Part shown: positions 53,293-61,535 of the stretch, in pieces
How the letters are laid out: the number at the start of each line of letters is the position of its first letter
Position numbering within the stretch: the stretch's first letter is position 1
Assembly (NCBI GenBank): GCA_905215755.1
Contig: CAJMRE010000003.1
Coordinates: 42,674-106,673, forward strand
Length of the DNA stretch: 64,000 bases
Direction: 5' to 3'
Source of the DNA: an uncultured bacterium
Lineage (GTDB): Bacteria > Actinomycetota > Coriobacteriia > Coriobacteriales > Coriobacteriaceae
The notes under the pieces: model-generated
Told to the model about the DNA's origin: nothing
The model's database searches: none
Seen by the model: only the letters and a program-made list of their open reading frames with translations
Translations under genes and position numbers: made by a program

Positions 53293-54231
53293 ATGACTAC
53301 CGATCAGACAATCGATGTTGCGATTATCGGCGGCGGACCCGCGGGCTATGCTGCCGCTATTTATGCAGCGCGCGCCAACCTGACGACGACCGTCTTTGAG
53401 CAGGGCATGTCTGGCGGACAGATCGCCACATCCAACGAGATTGAGAATTATCCTGGCATTCCGCTACTGAGCGGTGCCGAACTTGGTGAGCGGTTTCAAC
53501 AGCATGCTGAAGGCCTGGGGGCTCAGGTTGAATGGAGTATGGTGACAGGCGTCGATTACGATGCCGATGCGGCACAATTTACCATCCATCATGATATGGG
53601 CGATACAGCGGCCAAGAGCGTTATTGCGTGCATGGGCGCCACGCCGCGTCCTGCGGGTTTTGTTGGCGAGGACACGTATCGCGGTCGTGGCGTTTCGTAC
53701 TGCGCGACGTGTGACGGTATGTTCTTCCGTGGCAAGCAGGTTTTTGTTATCGGAGGCGGCAATTCGGCATGTGAGGAGGCGCTGTTCCTGTCCGACATTG
53801 CCAGCAGCGTGACCATCGTGTTGCGTCGCGATCAGTTCCGTGCACCCGAGGGCGTTGTGAATAAGGTGCTTGCTAAGGACAATATTTCAGTTAGGTACCA
53901 AACTAGTATTGTTGAGCTTTCCGGTGAAGTAATGCCCACGTCAATCACGTTCAAGGACAATGCGACTGGTGAAATGCACACTGAGTTCTTTGAACCTGGC
54001 TCATTTGGCATTTTTGTCTTTACCGGCACGCAACCTCATACCGAGCTTGTTGAGCATCTAGTCGATCTGGCTCCCGACGGCGGCATCCTTACCGACGATT
54101 CGATGGCCACCCGTACGCCCGGATTATTCGCAGCCGGCGATATCCGTTCCAAGCGTTTACGCCAGGTTGTGACCGCCGTTTCGGACGGAGCCATAGCGGC
54201 AACCAGCGCATACGCTTTCCTACGTGGATAA
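53293..54231 (+). CDS. trxB: Thioredoxin reductase
   Basis: An NADPH-dependent flavoprotein disulfide reductase. The 312-residue protein has FAD motif GGGPAGYAAAIYAAR (about 14-28), redox-active CATC near residues 137-140, NADPH motif GGGNSACEEA, and the C-terminal GLFAAGDIR. ATG 53293 follows AGAGGA. Lies divergent from the glycosyltransferase. Confidence 0.94.
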   Translation: MTTDQTIDVAIIGGGPAGYAAAIYAARANLTTTVFEQGMSGGQIATSNEIENYPGIPLLSGAELGERFQQHAEGLGAQVEWSMVTGVDYDADAAQFTIHHDMGDTAAKSVIACMGATPRPAGFVGEDTYRGRGVSYCATCDGMFFRGKQVFVIGGGNSACEEALFLSDIASSVTIVLRRDQFRAPEGVVNKVLAKDNISVRYQTSIVELSGEVMPTSITFKDNATGEMHTEFFEPGSFGIFVFTGTQPHTELVEHLVDLAPDGGILTDDSMATRTPGLFAAGDIRSKRLRQVVTAVSDGAIAATSAYAFLRG

Positions 54232-54271
54232 GTACGATAATATATCTTATGTAAGGTTGTTATCTTTAAAC

Positions 54272-54315
54272 AAAGTGGTTGGACGGTGCTTCAACGTGCT
54301 GTCCAACCACTTTTA
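54272..54315 (+). terminator. Terminator of trxB
   Basis: AAAGTGGTTGGAC pairs perfectly with GTCCAACCACTTT and is followed by TTACTT. Confidence 0.75.
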
Positions 54316-54385
54316 CTTAGCGGCTATGTGGTATGCAAAACTAGATAACCTAGAATACAATATAGAAAACGATCGGAGGCCTCTT

Positions 54386-54997
54386 ATGAACCACGTCAAA
54401 CATGTTATCCCGATGTCCGATACATCGGTCAGCATTAAGCCGGAGGATATTCAGCCGACGGTGCTGCCGGATGCATTTATTCAGTCCGATATGGTGGGTA
54501 AACTCAACGCGTTGAGCCTGCCACGCTATGATCAGCTGCCCAACGTAACGCTCTATCGCGATCAGGTTATTGAATATGTTGCGCTGTGGATGGAGCCGCT
54601 TTCGATTTGCGTAGAGCAGCCCGTTATCACGCCTTCGATGATCAATAACTACGTGAAGGTCGGCCTCGTTCCTGCTCCGGTTAAAAAGCAGTATGGCCGT
54701 GAGCAGATTGCGCGTCTCATCGCCATTTGTATCTTTAAGCAGGTGCTGCCCATCGCTGCGGTTCAGGCGCTCTTTAATATTCAGCGCTTGAGTTACGACG
54801 CTCCGACGGCTTTCGATTATGTAGTCGATCAACTTGAGGCATCGATTCGTGCAGCGTTTTCCGTCGAGCAGACTCCCGTGCCCGATACCGCACACCAGGT
54901 TACGCGCGAATCGCTGCTCGTACGCAGTGCGGTTTCGTCTTTTGTATCGAAGGCGTACCTGATGAGCTACCTTAAGTTTAATGGGTTTAATAGCTAA
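54386..54997 (+). CDS. DUF1836 domain protein, probable MerR-like regulator
   Basis: A 203-residue protein. The central region (about 80-180) matches DUF1836, which resembles a MerR helix-turn-helix: ITPSMINNYVKVGLVPAPVKKQYGREQIARL. ATG 54386 with CGGAGG upstream is chosen; an earlier in-frame ATG overlaps trxB and its terminator. Target genes are unknown. Confidence 0.75.
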   Translation: MNHVKHVIPMSDTSVSIKPEDIQPTVLPDAFIQSDMVGKLNALSLPRYDQLPNVTLYRDQVIEYVALWMEPLSICVEQPVITPSMINNYVKVGLVPAPVKKQYGREQIARLIAICIFKQVLPIAAVQALFNIQRLSYDAPTAFDYVVDQLEASIRAAFSVEQTPVPDTAHQVTRESLLVRSAVSSFVSKAYLMSYLKFNGFNS

Positions 54998-55009
54998 TCG
55001 AGGCATAAG

Positions 55010-55060
55010 ACGGGCGGGATAAAGAGCCATTGGCCCCTTATCCCGCCCGTGCGTTTGTTT
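55010..55060. terminator. Bidirectional terminator between DUF1836 gene and degV
   Basis: ACGGGCGGGATAA pairs with TTATCCCGCCCGT and leads to GCGTTTGTTT on plus. On the minus strand the tail is TCTTATGCC, weaker. The two genes converge here. Confidence 0.7.
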
Positions 55061-55069
55061 AGTTGGACA

Positions 55070-55936
55070 TTATCGGCCCGAAGCCACGTCCATGCCGTAG
55101 CCGATGATGAGGCCGTGCATCTCGGCATAGTATGAATCTAACCCGTTACAGGGCATGATGATAGTCTTGGAGCCTGGCCAGCGCTCCACAATGCGGCTGG
55201 TAAGCGCCTGGGCTCCAGATTCGTTCTCAACGTGATCGATGATGACCTCGCCGCCCGTGAAACCCTCGGCCTCCATGGTGTCGACAATCTTGGTGAGCAT
55301 CTTCTTTTCGCCGCGCGTGTGCCCAACGAGTTCAATTTTGCCCGCTTCGCTCGCCGTGCCCAAAATGCGGATATTGAGCTTGTTGGCAATGACGCCGGCT
55401 GCCTTAGGAATGCGTCCGGCCTTCGCAAGGTTTTCGTAATTACACAGGCTAAAGAGGATCTTGCTGTTCTGCTCCAAGCTATCAAAGTAAGCGCAGGCGT
55501 CCTCAAAGGAAACATCCGGGTTACACGCAAGGTATCGATCAAACAGTAAGAAGATCAGGTCCATCTTGCCGCCCGCTGCCCGCGAATTGACCAGGTGAAT
55601 CTGGCGGTTGGGCTCCTCGGCAAGTACCATATCGCGTGCCGTAGCAGCAGCATTGTAGCTTCCCGAGACGCCCTCAGAGATGGGCATGCAGATCGTCTTG
55701 TCGGCAAGTCTGAAGAGTTCGGCCCACTCCCCTACGCTTGGACAGGCGCTCGAAGAAGCGCTCGACTCCGCCTGCACGGCGCAATTGAGCTCGTGAACAT
55801 CGAGCGAGAGGTCGTCAACGAATTCACGCTCCCCCACTCGGATCTTAAGGGGTGCAAATGCAAAGGTGGTATGAGGTGCGGTTGGTTGCCAATCGCGAAG
55901 ATTGCAGCTCGAATCGGAGATAAGTGCCCAGCTCAT
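55070..55936 (-). CDS. DegV-family fatty-acid-binding protein
   Basis: A 288-residue protein with the two DegV domains. It contains MPISEGVSGSYNAAATAR, the family's fatty-acid headgroup-binding segment, and YENLAKAGRIPK. Members bind fatty acids for FakA kinase; none is visible nearby. ATG 55936 follows GAAAGGA. Confidence 0.88.
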   Translation of the reverse strand: MSWALISDSSCNLRDWQPTAPHTTFAFAPLKIRVGEREFVDDLSLDVHELNCAVQAESSASSSACPSVGEWAELFRLADKTICMPISEGVSGSYNAAATARDMVLAEEPNRQIHLVNSRAAGGKMDLIFLLFDRYLACNPDVSFEDACAYFDSLEQNSKILFSLCNYENLAKAGRIPKAAGVIANKLNIRILGTASEAGKIELVGHTRGEKKMLTKIVDTMEAEGFTGGEVIIDHVENESGAQALTSRIVERWPGSKTIIMPCNGLDSYYAEMHGLIIGYGMDVASGR

Positions 55937-55985
55937 TGAGGGTCCTTTCTAATTGTTCCCCAACAATTATAGCCATCTTTTTGAT

Positions 55986-56034
55986 TGATCAGTACGGCTA
56001 TCTAGTTTTGAATACTAGATAGCCGTACTGATCA
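55986..56034. repeat. 21-bp perfect hairpin in the degV/NlpC gap
   Basis: TGATCAGTACGGCTATCTAGT pairs perfectly with its complement around a 7-nt loop TTTGAAT. No T-run adjoins it. It lies upstream of degV and is distinct from the NlpC terminator. Confidence 0.7.
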
Positions 56035-56050
56035 TATGCCAAACGGTAAG

Positions 56051-56093
56051 GGAAAAAAGAATGGGCCTCGTGACTCAAGATCGCGAGGCCCAC
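56051..56093 (-). terminator. Terminator of the NlpC/P60 gene
   Basis: GGGCCTCG and CGAGGCCC flank a 13-nt loop; read on minus they run into TTCTTTTTTCCC. Confidence 0.8.
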
Positions 56094-56115
56094 GTTCGTT
56101 CGCTGCAGTAATAAA

Positions 56116-57237
56116 TTAGTAGCGCACGAAAATGTAATTGTTGTTCATGCCAGCAGCGACGGAGCTGATGATGACGCCCGTTTTGTAGTCGGAAGCATGG
56201 ATCATCTGACCATTACCGATATAGATGCCTGTATGGTAGGAGTTAACCACAACATCGCCGGGTTGCGGATCGGACACGCGGGTCCAACCCATGAAGGTGC
56301 CGGTGTTGCCCAGGCGGCAATAGCGGCCCGTGAGGCAATAGCTTACAAAACCGGAGCAGTCAAAGCTGTTCGGTCCAATGCCGCCCCAGGAATAAGCGTA
56401 TCCGAGCTTGCTGTAGGCGCGCGAAACAACGGTACCGCCGTCAACGGACTGGCTCGGTGCGGAAGGCGTCGGAGTCGGAGCGGGCGTCACGGGCTGCGGC
56501 GTGGGGGCAGGAGCGGGCGCGGGCGCGGGCGTGTTGCCGCCGCCGTTGTTAGTTGTGCCGCCGCCATTGTTGGTGTTCTCGGTCGTACCGGCGGTATCGT
56601 TGCTTACCGTGGCCTTTTCGGCTGTGCTGGCATTTATGCCGGCCTGCAGAGCCGCATTGGCCTCGGCCTCGGCGGCAAGCTCGGCCTGCAGCTGAGAATC
56701 TAGGGAGTTCACGATGCTCTGGGCTTCTGCCTGCTGGGCGTTGAGCTCGTCGACTTTCTTTTGCGTGGCGGCGACGTTCTTCTCCTGCTCGGCCTGCTTA
56801 TCGGTGAGCTGCTGCTTAAGGTCCTTGACATCCTGAATGGTCTGGGCCTGCTTGTCGGAAACCTTGCCGTAATAGAACAGACGATTGAGCATGTCGCCCA
56901 GATCGTCGACGCCCGTCAGAACCTGAAGGAGACTCAGACCGCCGGTCTTGTACTCACCGGCAACGTAGCTCGAAAGCTTTGCCTGGCCCTCGGCAATCTC
57001 TTGCTGCTTTTGCGTGATCTCGCCTGCAGTCTGATCAAGCTCCTGCGTCTGTGCGGAGAGTTCTTCATGAATTTGCTGGGTCTGCGTGCCGATCTGCTCG
57101 AGTTTGGTACGAGCAGCGGCAAGGTCGGATGCGGTATCGGCATAGGCCGGAGCCGCGAGGCCCAGGCCCAAAACACAAGCGAGGGTTGCCGTAGCAGCGC
57201 AGCGTGCCATGTTTTTGTGCGTATTTGCTGTGCGCAT
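56116..57237 (-). CDS. Secreted NlpC/P60 peptidoglycan hydrolase
   Basis: A D,L-endopeptidase-type cell-wall hydrolase of 373 residues. A signal peptide (about 1-33, ending APAYA) is followed by a long coiled coil (about 35-205), a Pro/Ala/Gly/Asn-rich linker, and a C-terminal NlpC/P60 domain (about 265-373) with the catalytic cysteine in FDCSGFVSYC and histidine in SYHTGIYIG. The layout resembles RipA/PcsB proteins that act at division. ATG 57237 follows GAAAGGAAG. Confidence 0.9.
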   Translation of the reverse strand: MRTANTHKNMARCAATATLACVLGLGLAAPAYADTASDLAAARTKLEQIGTQTQQIHEELSAQTQELDQTAGEITQKQQEIAEGQAKLSSYVAGEYKTGGLSLLQVLTGVDDLGDMLNRLFYYGKVSDKQAQTIQDVKDLKQQLTDKQAEQEKNVAATQKKVDELNAQQAEAQSIVNSLDSQLQAELAAEAEANAALQAGINASTAEKATVSNDTAGTTENTNNGGGTTNNGGGNTPAPAPAPAPTPQPVTPAPTPTPSAPSQSVDGGTVVSRAYSKLGYAYSWGGIGPNSFDCSGFVSYCLTGRYCRLGNTGTFMGWTRVSDPQPGDVVVNSYHTGIYIGNGQMIHASDYKTGVIISSVAAGMNNNYIFVRY

Positions 57238-57269
57238 GGAGCTTCCTTTCCGGTATCTAAGGGTAGCGG

Positions 57270-57800
57270 CTAGTTCACCGTTACCAGGCTAAAGAGCTCG
57301 ACGTCCTCGTTGGAAGGCGTGAGCTTCTTGCGCGGGTTGAGAAACGCAAGCTCAAGGATACAACCGTAACCCACAAGCTTTGCGCCCATATCTCGCACCA
57401 GTTTACCTGTTGCCTCGACGGTTCCGCCCGTCGCGACCAAGTCGTCCAGAATCAACACGGTATCTTTAGAGGTAATGGCATCGGCGTGGATCTCGATAGA
57501 GTCGGTGCCATATTCGAGATCGTAGCTCTCGCTCACCGTCTTGCGAGGCAGCTTGCCCGGCTTGCGTGCGGGCACAAAGCCAGCGCCCAGGGCGACGGCC
57601 ACGGGCACGCCGACCATAAAGCCGCGAGCCTCGGGACCCACGACCTTGGTGATGCCCATGCCGGCAAAATGCTCGGCCAGGGCATCCACCATGGCCTTCA
57701 GGGCCTCGGGATTGCCAAAGAGCGGCGTGATGTCCTTAAAGACGACTCCGGGCTCGGGATAGTCGGGGATGTCGACGATGTGAGATTCGAAGTCGTACAT
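57270..57800 (-). CDS. apt: Adenine phosphoribosyltransferase
   Basis: Salvages adenine to AMP. The 176-residue protein has the PRPP motif VLILDDLVATGGT near residues 117-129 and GPEARGFMVG. I chose ATG 57800 because AAAGG lies 7 nt upstream; ATG 57815 adds five residues without a ribosome-binding site. Confidence 0.93.
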   Translation of the reverse strand: MYDFESHIVDIPDYPEPGVVFKDITPLFGNPEALKAMVDALAEHFAGMGITKVVGPEARGFMVGVPVAVALGAGFVPARKPGKLPRKTVSESYDLEYGTDSIEIHADAITSKDTVLILDDLVATGGTVEATGKLVRDMGAKLVGYGCILELAFLNPRKKLTPSNEDVELFSLVTVN

Positions 57801-57836
57801 GACGTGACCTTTCATGGATTGCCGGGTGGAAGGCGG

Positions 57837-58721
57837 TTATTTACCCGCGTTAGCAGACAGGCTATGCGAGGGGACGACGACCTTGGAAGGATGCACGAGC
57901 GACTCGTCCTTCGCGGCAACCGCGGGAACGCTTGCCTCTTCGCTTTTAGCCTTGGTGGACTCGGAACGCGTGATCTCCTCATCGAGAGCATCGATGTCAG
58001 CGTCCTCGACCACGGCATTGAGTGACTCGAATACACGGTTCTTGAGCAGAGCGGTATGGACGCCCTCGGTGAGGTCATGCAGCTTCTTAAATGCACGCTC
58101 GAGCTTGGCATCGCGCTCGTCGTCGGAAGTATCCATACCGAGCATGCTTACGAGCACCTGCTCAAACATCGAGGACTCGCGGTTTGCGGACGATACGTAC
58201 TGGCGCAGGTTGCGCGGCTCGATATGGAAGCGCGAAAGCTCGGAGCAATAGCGGATGATCGGGAAATCGCGGCCATCGACAAGCTCGCGATTCTGCGGGC
58301 TCTTGATGATGCGAATAAGGTCGTTCTCGGCCAGGGAGCGGATAAACGAGATCTCAACACCGAGCATGTCGGGAATCGTCTCGATGGGATGCAGCTTTTG
58401 CTTGGTCTCCTTGGGCTCCGTCTTAAGCGGAACATCGGACAACAGGCCCACCTCGTAGGCGAGCGTAGACAGGTCCGTGGCGTTTTCCAGGCGCTGCTTG
58501 ATCACGTTGAGCGGCATGTAGCGAGTCTTCTGGAGGTGCAGAATGACCTCCAGGCGGTCAACGTCCTCCTTGGAGTACTGACGATAGCCCTTAGGCGTGC
58601 GATGAGGGGTGATGAGCCCCTCATCTTCGAGAAATCTAATTTTTGAGTTCGAAAGATCGGGGTATGCGCCTCGAAGTAGATTGACGACCTGGCCGATACT
58701 CAGATAATTGCGTTCGGCCAT
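57837..58721 (-). CDS. ftsR: MerR-family regulator, FtsR-like
   Basis: A 294-residue regulator with a MerR helix-turn-helix (about 5-75, YLSIGQVVNLLRGAYPDLSN and GYRQYSKEDVDRLEVIL) and a long effector/dimer region. In Corynebacterium and Mycobacterium the homologue follows odhI/garA and controls division genes; the same order occurs here. It has a longer, acidic C-terminus than those relatives. Symbol assigned by domain and context. Confidence 0.7.
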   Translation of the reverse strand: MAERNYLSIGQVVNLLRGAYPDLSNSKIRFLEDEGLITPHRTPKGYRQYSKEDVDRLEVILHLQKTRYMPLNVIKQRLENATDLSTLAYEVGLLSDVPLKTEPKETKQKLHPIETIPDMLGVEISFIRSLAENDLIRIIKSPQNRELVDGRDFPIIRYCSELSRFHIEPRNLRQYVSSANRESSMFEQVLVSMLGMDTSDDERDAKLERAFKKLHDLTEGVHTALLKNRVFESLNAVVEDADIDALDEEITRSESTKAKSEEASVPAVAAKDESLVHPSKVVVPSHSLSANAGK

Positions 58722-58724
58722 GCC

Positions 58725-59159
58725 CTACTCACCGGTTTCGATGCGCTCCGGCGTGCTCTCGTGGTAGATGAGCGTAAACGTACCGATCTGGACTGAAGAG
58801 CCATCGTGCAGCGGTGCGCCGTTGACGATGGCGCCATCAACCCACGTACCGTTGAGCGAGCCCAGGTCTTCGATGCGGGCACCCAGACCCTCGCGAATAA
58901 TGCGCGCATGGCTACGCGACACGGTCATGTCGTTGAGGAAGATGCCGTTAGCGGGATCGCGGCCGATGGTGGTCACATTATCCTCGAGCTCAAAGGCTGC
59001 ACCGGTTTGAGGGCCTTTGACGATAGATAAGACGGGCGCGGTGATGTGCACGTTGGCCATGAGGTCGGGAACGGTGACATCGCTCGAAGGAACGCGGAAA
59101 ACGCAGGTGGCGTCTGAGGCCTTATCGTTCTGAGGCATATTGTTAACCATGCTGTCCAT
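58725..59159 (-). CDS. garA: FHA-domain protein, GarA/OdhI-like
   Basis: A 144-residue protein with an FHA domain (about 50-135) that binds phosphothreonine: GRDP at 66-69, SRSHARI from 81, and SLNGT near 101-105. GarA and OdhI switch off 2-oxoglutarate metabolism until phosphorylated on an N-terminal ETTSVFR motif. Here ATCVFRVP at 17-24 keeps a threonine (T18) in the same setting. No target enzyme or Ser/Thr kinase is in view. ATG 59159 is the start, with AGGGG upstream. Confidence 0.72.
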   Translation of the reverse strand: MDSMVNNMPQNDKASDATCVFRVPSSDVTVPDLMANVHITAPVLSIVKGPQTGAAFELEDNVTTIGRDPANGIFLNDMTVSRSHARIIREGLGARIEDLGSLNGTWVDGAIVNGAPLHDGSSVQIGTFTLIYHESTPERIETGE

Positions 59160-59225
59160 GACAACCCCTAACTTAACGCGGACATGCCGCAAAGAATGAA
59201 CTGTACGTAATCATACCCCAACGAC

Positions 59226-59930
59226 TTAGTCTTCGATTTCGGGGTTAAGAAAGTCGATGTCTTCGTCCTCGGGATGCGCCACGGCTTGTTTAATGGCTGC
59301 TCCACCCTTAATGGAATAGATGACGGCGGTGAGCATGGAGAAGATGACGCCGCCATACACAAAGAAGATGCCAAGCGGTACCGGGCTGCCGTTGAGGCCC
59401 GGGAAGGCCGTGAACGTGGCGGGCAGCAGATGCCAGCCATCCACAGTGGGAAAGCCCAGAAGCATAAGCGAGAAGCCGGTCATGAGCAGCGCCGTCGCAA
59501 TCTTGCCGGGAAAGACGACGTCGATGGGGCGGCGGTGATAGTGGCGCACGATGAGCGTGCCGATACCAAGGTAGATATCGCGACCAATGATGAGCACACA
59601 GACCCAGATGGGAAGCTCGCCGCGGACCACCAGGCCCAGTACGCCGGTAAATAGCAGCGCACGGTCGCAGATGGGATCCATAACCTTGCCGAGCCACGAG
59701 ACCGTTTTGGTCATGCGGGCAATCTGGCCGTCCATCCAGTCGGTGGAGGCCGCGATGGCATAGATGACGATGGCGACGACACGGTTGTTGTCCGTCACAA
59801 ACAGGTACAGGAAGACCAGCGTGAGGATCAGGCGCGTGAAGGTAATGAAATTGGAGATCGTGAAGATCTTATTCGACGGGTAATCGGAGGTGCCGATAAG
59901 CTCCTTTTTGATCTTCTTTTTGATGCCCAC
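59226..59930 (-). CDS. CDP-alcohol phosphatidyltransferase (second PgsA-like)
   Basis: A 234-residue membrane enzyme with the full catalytic pattern D64-x2-DG-x2-AR-x8-G-x3-D-x3-D89 (TDWMDGQIAR, GKVMDPICD). The product headgroup is uncertain: phosphatidylglycerol phosphate or another phospholipid. Its place before the FHA and MerR genes recalls mycobacterial pgsA2-garA. The C-terminal tail is acidic. Confidence 0.85.
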   Translation of the reverse strand: MGIKKKIKKELIGTSDYPSNKIFTISNFITFTRLILTLVFLYLFVTDNNRVVAIVIYAIAASTDWMDGQIARMTKTVSWLGKVMDPICDRALLFTGVLGLVVRGELPIWVCVLIIGRDIYLGIGTLIVRHYHRRPIDVVFPGKIATALLMTGFSLMLLGFPTVDGWHLLPATFTAFPGLNGSPVPLGIFFVYGGVIFSMLTAVIYSIKGGAAIKQAVAHPEDEDIDFLNPEIED

Positions 59931-60058
59931 AGGACTCCCCCGCTGGTAAACGACAAAACTTTCGATACTATACCCGTTCTAGCGATGTCTATCCAGCGTA
60001 AGCATAGAGAGTCCAGACATATGGAGGACGGTATCGGGCAGGATGTCTATCGCTTTTG

Positions 60059-60113
60059 TGTACGTCAGCCTCCAAACATGTCATAAATTGTCGTATTTGG
60101 AGGGTGACGTACA
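60059..60113. repeat. 18-bp hairpin upstream of pgsA-like gene
   Basis: TGTACGTCAGCCTCCAAA pairs with TTTGGAGGGTGACGTACA at 17 of 18 positions around a 19-nt loop. On plus the tail is AGTTTTTG, but no plus-strand gene ends here. The rest of 59931-60185 holds no gene; a 10-bp direct repeat GATGTCTATC flanks 59993-60055. Confidence 0.55.
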
Positions 60114-60185
60114 AGTTTTTGTTGAGCGAAAGTATCGATTAATAAAGCCGTTGATTCTTCGTTGCTTACCCCGTTGATTCTTAAT

Positions 60186-60214
60186 AAAAAAGGTCAGGCA
60201 CCTAGTGCCTGACC
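60186..60214 (-). terminator. Terminator belonging to the disrupted tRNA
   Basis: GGTCAGGCAC and GTGCCTGACC form a perfect 10-bp stem with a 3-nt loop and a TTTTTT tail on minus, directly downstream of the tRNA 3' fragment. Confidence 0.8.
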
Positions 60215-60224
60215 TGCAAACTTC

Positions 60225-60252
60225 TGGTCGGGACGACTGGATTCGAACCAGC
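60225..60252 (-). other. tRNA 3'-end fragment, probable integration (att) site
   Basis: On minus, 28 nt match tRNA positions 49-76: a T-stem/loop with TTCGAAT (loop 60241-60247), a 7-nt acceptor strand CGTCCCG, discriminator A and encoded CCA. C1-G72 pairing and A73 fit tRNA-Pro. The variable loop, anticodon arm and D arm are absent: sequence 5' of the T-stem is unrelated. This is the scar expected when an element integrates into a tRNA 3' end. Confidence 0.7.
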
Positions 60253-60272
60253 TTGCCGATGAGGCGAACGAG

Positions 60273-60482
60273 ATGAAGGTCCTGAGGACCAAGAACACCG
60301 GCGTGCCCTGCCTAGAGCAGGGCACAAGGGGAAGGGCGGCGGCGATAAGCGTCCTCGCGGAATTCAGTTCGGAGGACAAGCTGGAGCTCGCCGATGCCGA
60401 GGAGGCGAGGACCGCAGTCGGGGGCGCCGGGCTTCCCGCTGAACAGCAGGACGACTACTCACGCGGCGACACGCCTCGTTAG
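60273..60482 (+). pseudogene. Short ORF of unknown origin next to the att site
   Basis: A 69-codon reading frame, MKVLRTKNTGVPCLEQGTRG at the start, which stays open upstream through the tRNA fragment (LADEANE precedes the ATG). This suggests the 3' end of a gene whose 5' part was lost on integration. No ribosome-binding site and no recognised family. Confidence 0.3.
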
Positions 60483-60511
60483 GCTATCGTGAACTACATT
60501 CTGCCTGAATG

Positions 60512-61348
60512 CTAATCGAGGTTGTCCAAACGTAGGAAGAACTCGCCTCCGGTTGCATATGAGGAGTCCAGATTGCTGCTGTTGAAGTAGTTGAAGTTGT
60601 GGTAGTCGCTGCTGACGAAGTCATTCAGCTTTTGATCGAGTTCGGTATGGTCGGCGTCGGGATACTCGCAATACATGATCGTCTTGATCATGTCGGCGAC
60701 GGTTTGATAGTTGGAATCAGTCGTCAGTCTGCCGCTGATTTCAAGTTCGCCTCCTGTGCATGCGATAAGCGTGAGTTCAAAATCACCACTCGTTCCATGT
60801 GAGCCTTTCGACTCTGCGTAGACGGGGCTGTTATAACGTCGCGGATGATAGGGGGCGTCGCCATCTGACGGGTCGAACGTCGCGTCCTGAACGTATGGGT
60901 TCGTCGAAGCCGCATTGAAGTTGTTCACGAAAGTGTCGATTCGCTTCTGGTTTGCCTCGTGGCGGGCTTCCGAGGACGATTCGTCATCCTTCTTCTCGGT
61001 CTTGGTCGCGACGGCCTGCTCGCCACCTGAAGGCGACTTCTCCTCCTTCTGGGGCATTGCGGCAGAGATAATCCCCGAAATGATGATGACGACAATCGCG
61101 CTCGCAATGCCTGCGAGAATCTTTCTCGTCTGCGGCGTCATCTTCATTCCGAACTGAACGAACTTCGAATCTGGCTTGTTCGCAACCATCGAGCGCCAGA
61201 TACCGCGCATGAGGAACCAGACGGCGACACCCAGGGCGATAATGAGCGCAAAGGCGAGTGCGTATACGGCGAGGCAGACGACCAGCAGGACGCCGCACAG
61301 CCAGATACAGCCGTGTTTTTGTTCCTTGACGATGACTTTCTTAGCCAT
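60512..61348 (-). CDS. Membrane protein of unknown function
   Basis: A 278-residue protein. Two hydrophobic segments (about 14-47 and 76-96) anchor it; a charged, Ser/Glu/Lys-rich linker (about 100-130) leads to an extracytoplasmic domain (about 135-278) with HPRRYNSPVYAESKGSHG and an Asn/Tyr/Ser-rich end. The family is not recognised. ATG 61348 follows GGGGACCTCC. It is the only intact minus-strand gene in the island part. Confidence 0.7.
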   Translation of the reverse strand: MAKKVIVKEQKHGCIWLCGVLLVVCLAVYALAFALIIALGVAVWFLMRGIWRSMVANKPDSKFVQFGMKMTPQTRKILAGIASAIVVIIISGIISAAMPQKEEKSPSGGEQAVATKTEKKDDESSSEARHEANQKRIDTFVNNFNAASTNPYVQDATFDPSDGDAPYHPRRYNSPVYAESKGSHGTSGDFELTLIACTGGELEISGRLTTDSNYQTVADMIKTIMYCEYPDADHTELDQKLNDFVSSDYHNFNYFNSSNLDSSYATGGEFFLRLDNLD

Positions 61349-61535
61349 TGGAGGTCCCCCAGACGGTTGGTTTGCAGCAACACAATATTATCGCACAGAC
61401 GGTCGCACGCATTAGCTCACCGCTAATTGCGCGGGCGCACCCGCACACATATATTAAGACGCGCGAGGGACTGAGGATTATTTTTCCGGCAATGCCGCCG
61501 CCCACCGTGAGCAGTCTGTTTGACACCGCGAACGG

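Noticed and set aside
54224..54385. Upstream in-frame start for the DUF1836 protein
   Set aside because: It would overlap trxB and run through the trxB terminator; the ATG at 54386 has a strong ribosome-binding site.
60225..60300. Complete tRNA gene
   Set aside because: Only positions 49-76 are present; the sequence 5' to the T-arm cannot form anticodon or D arms.
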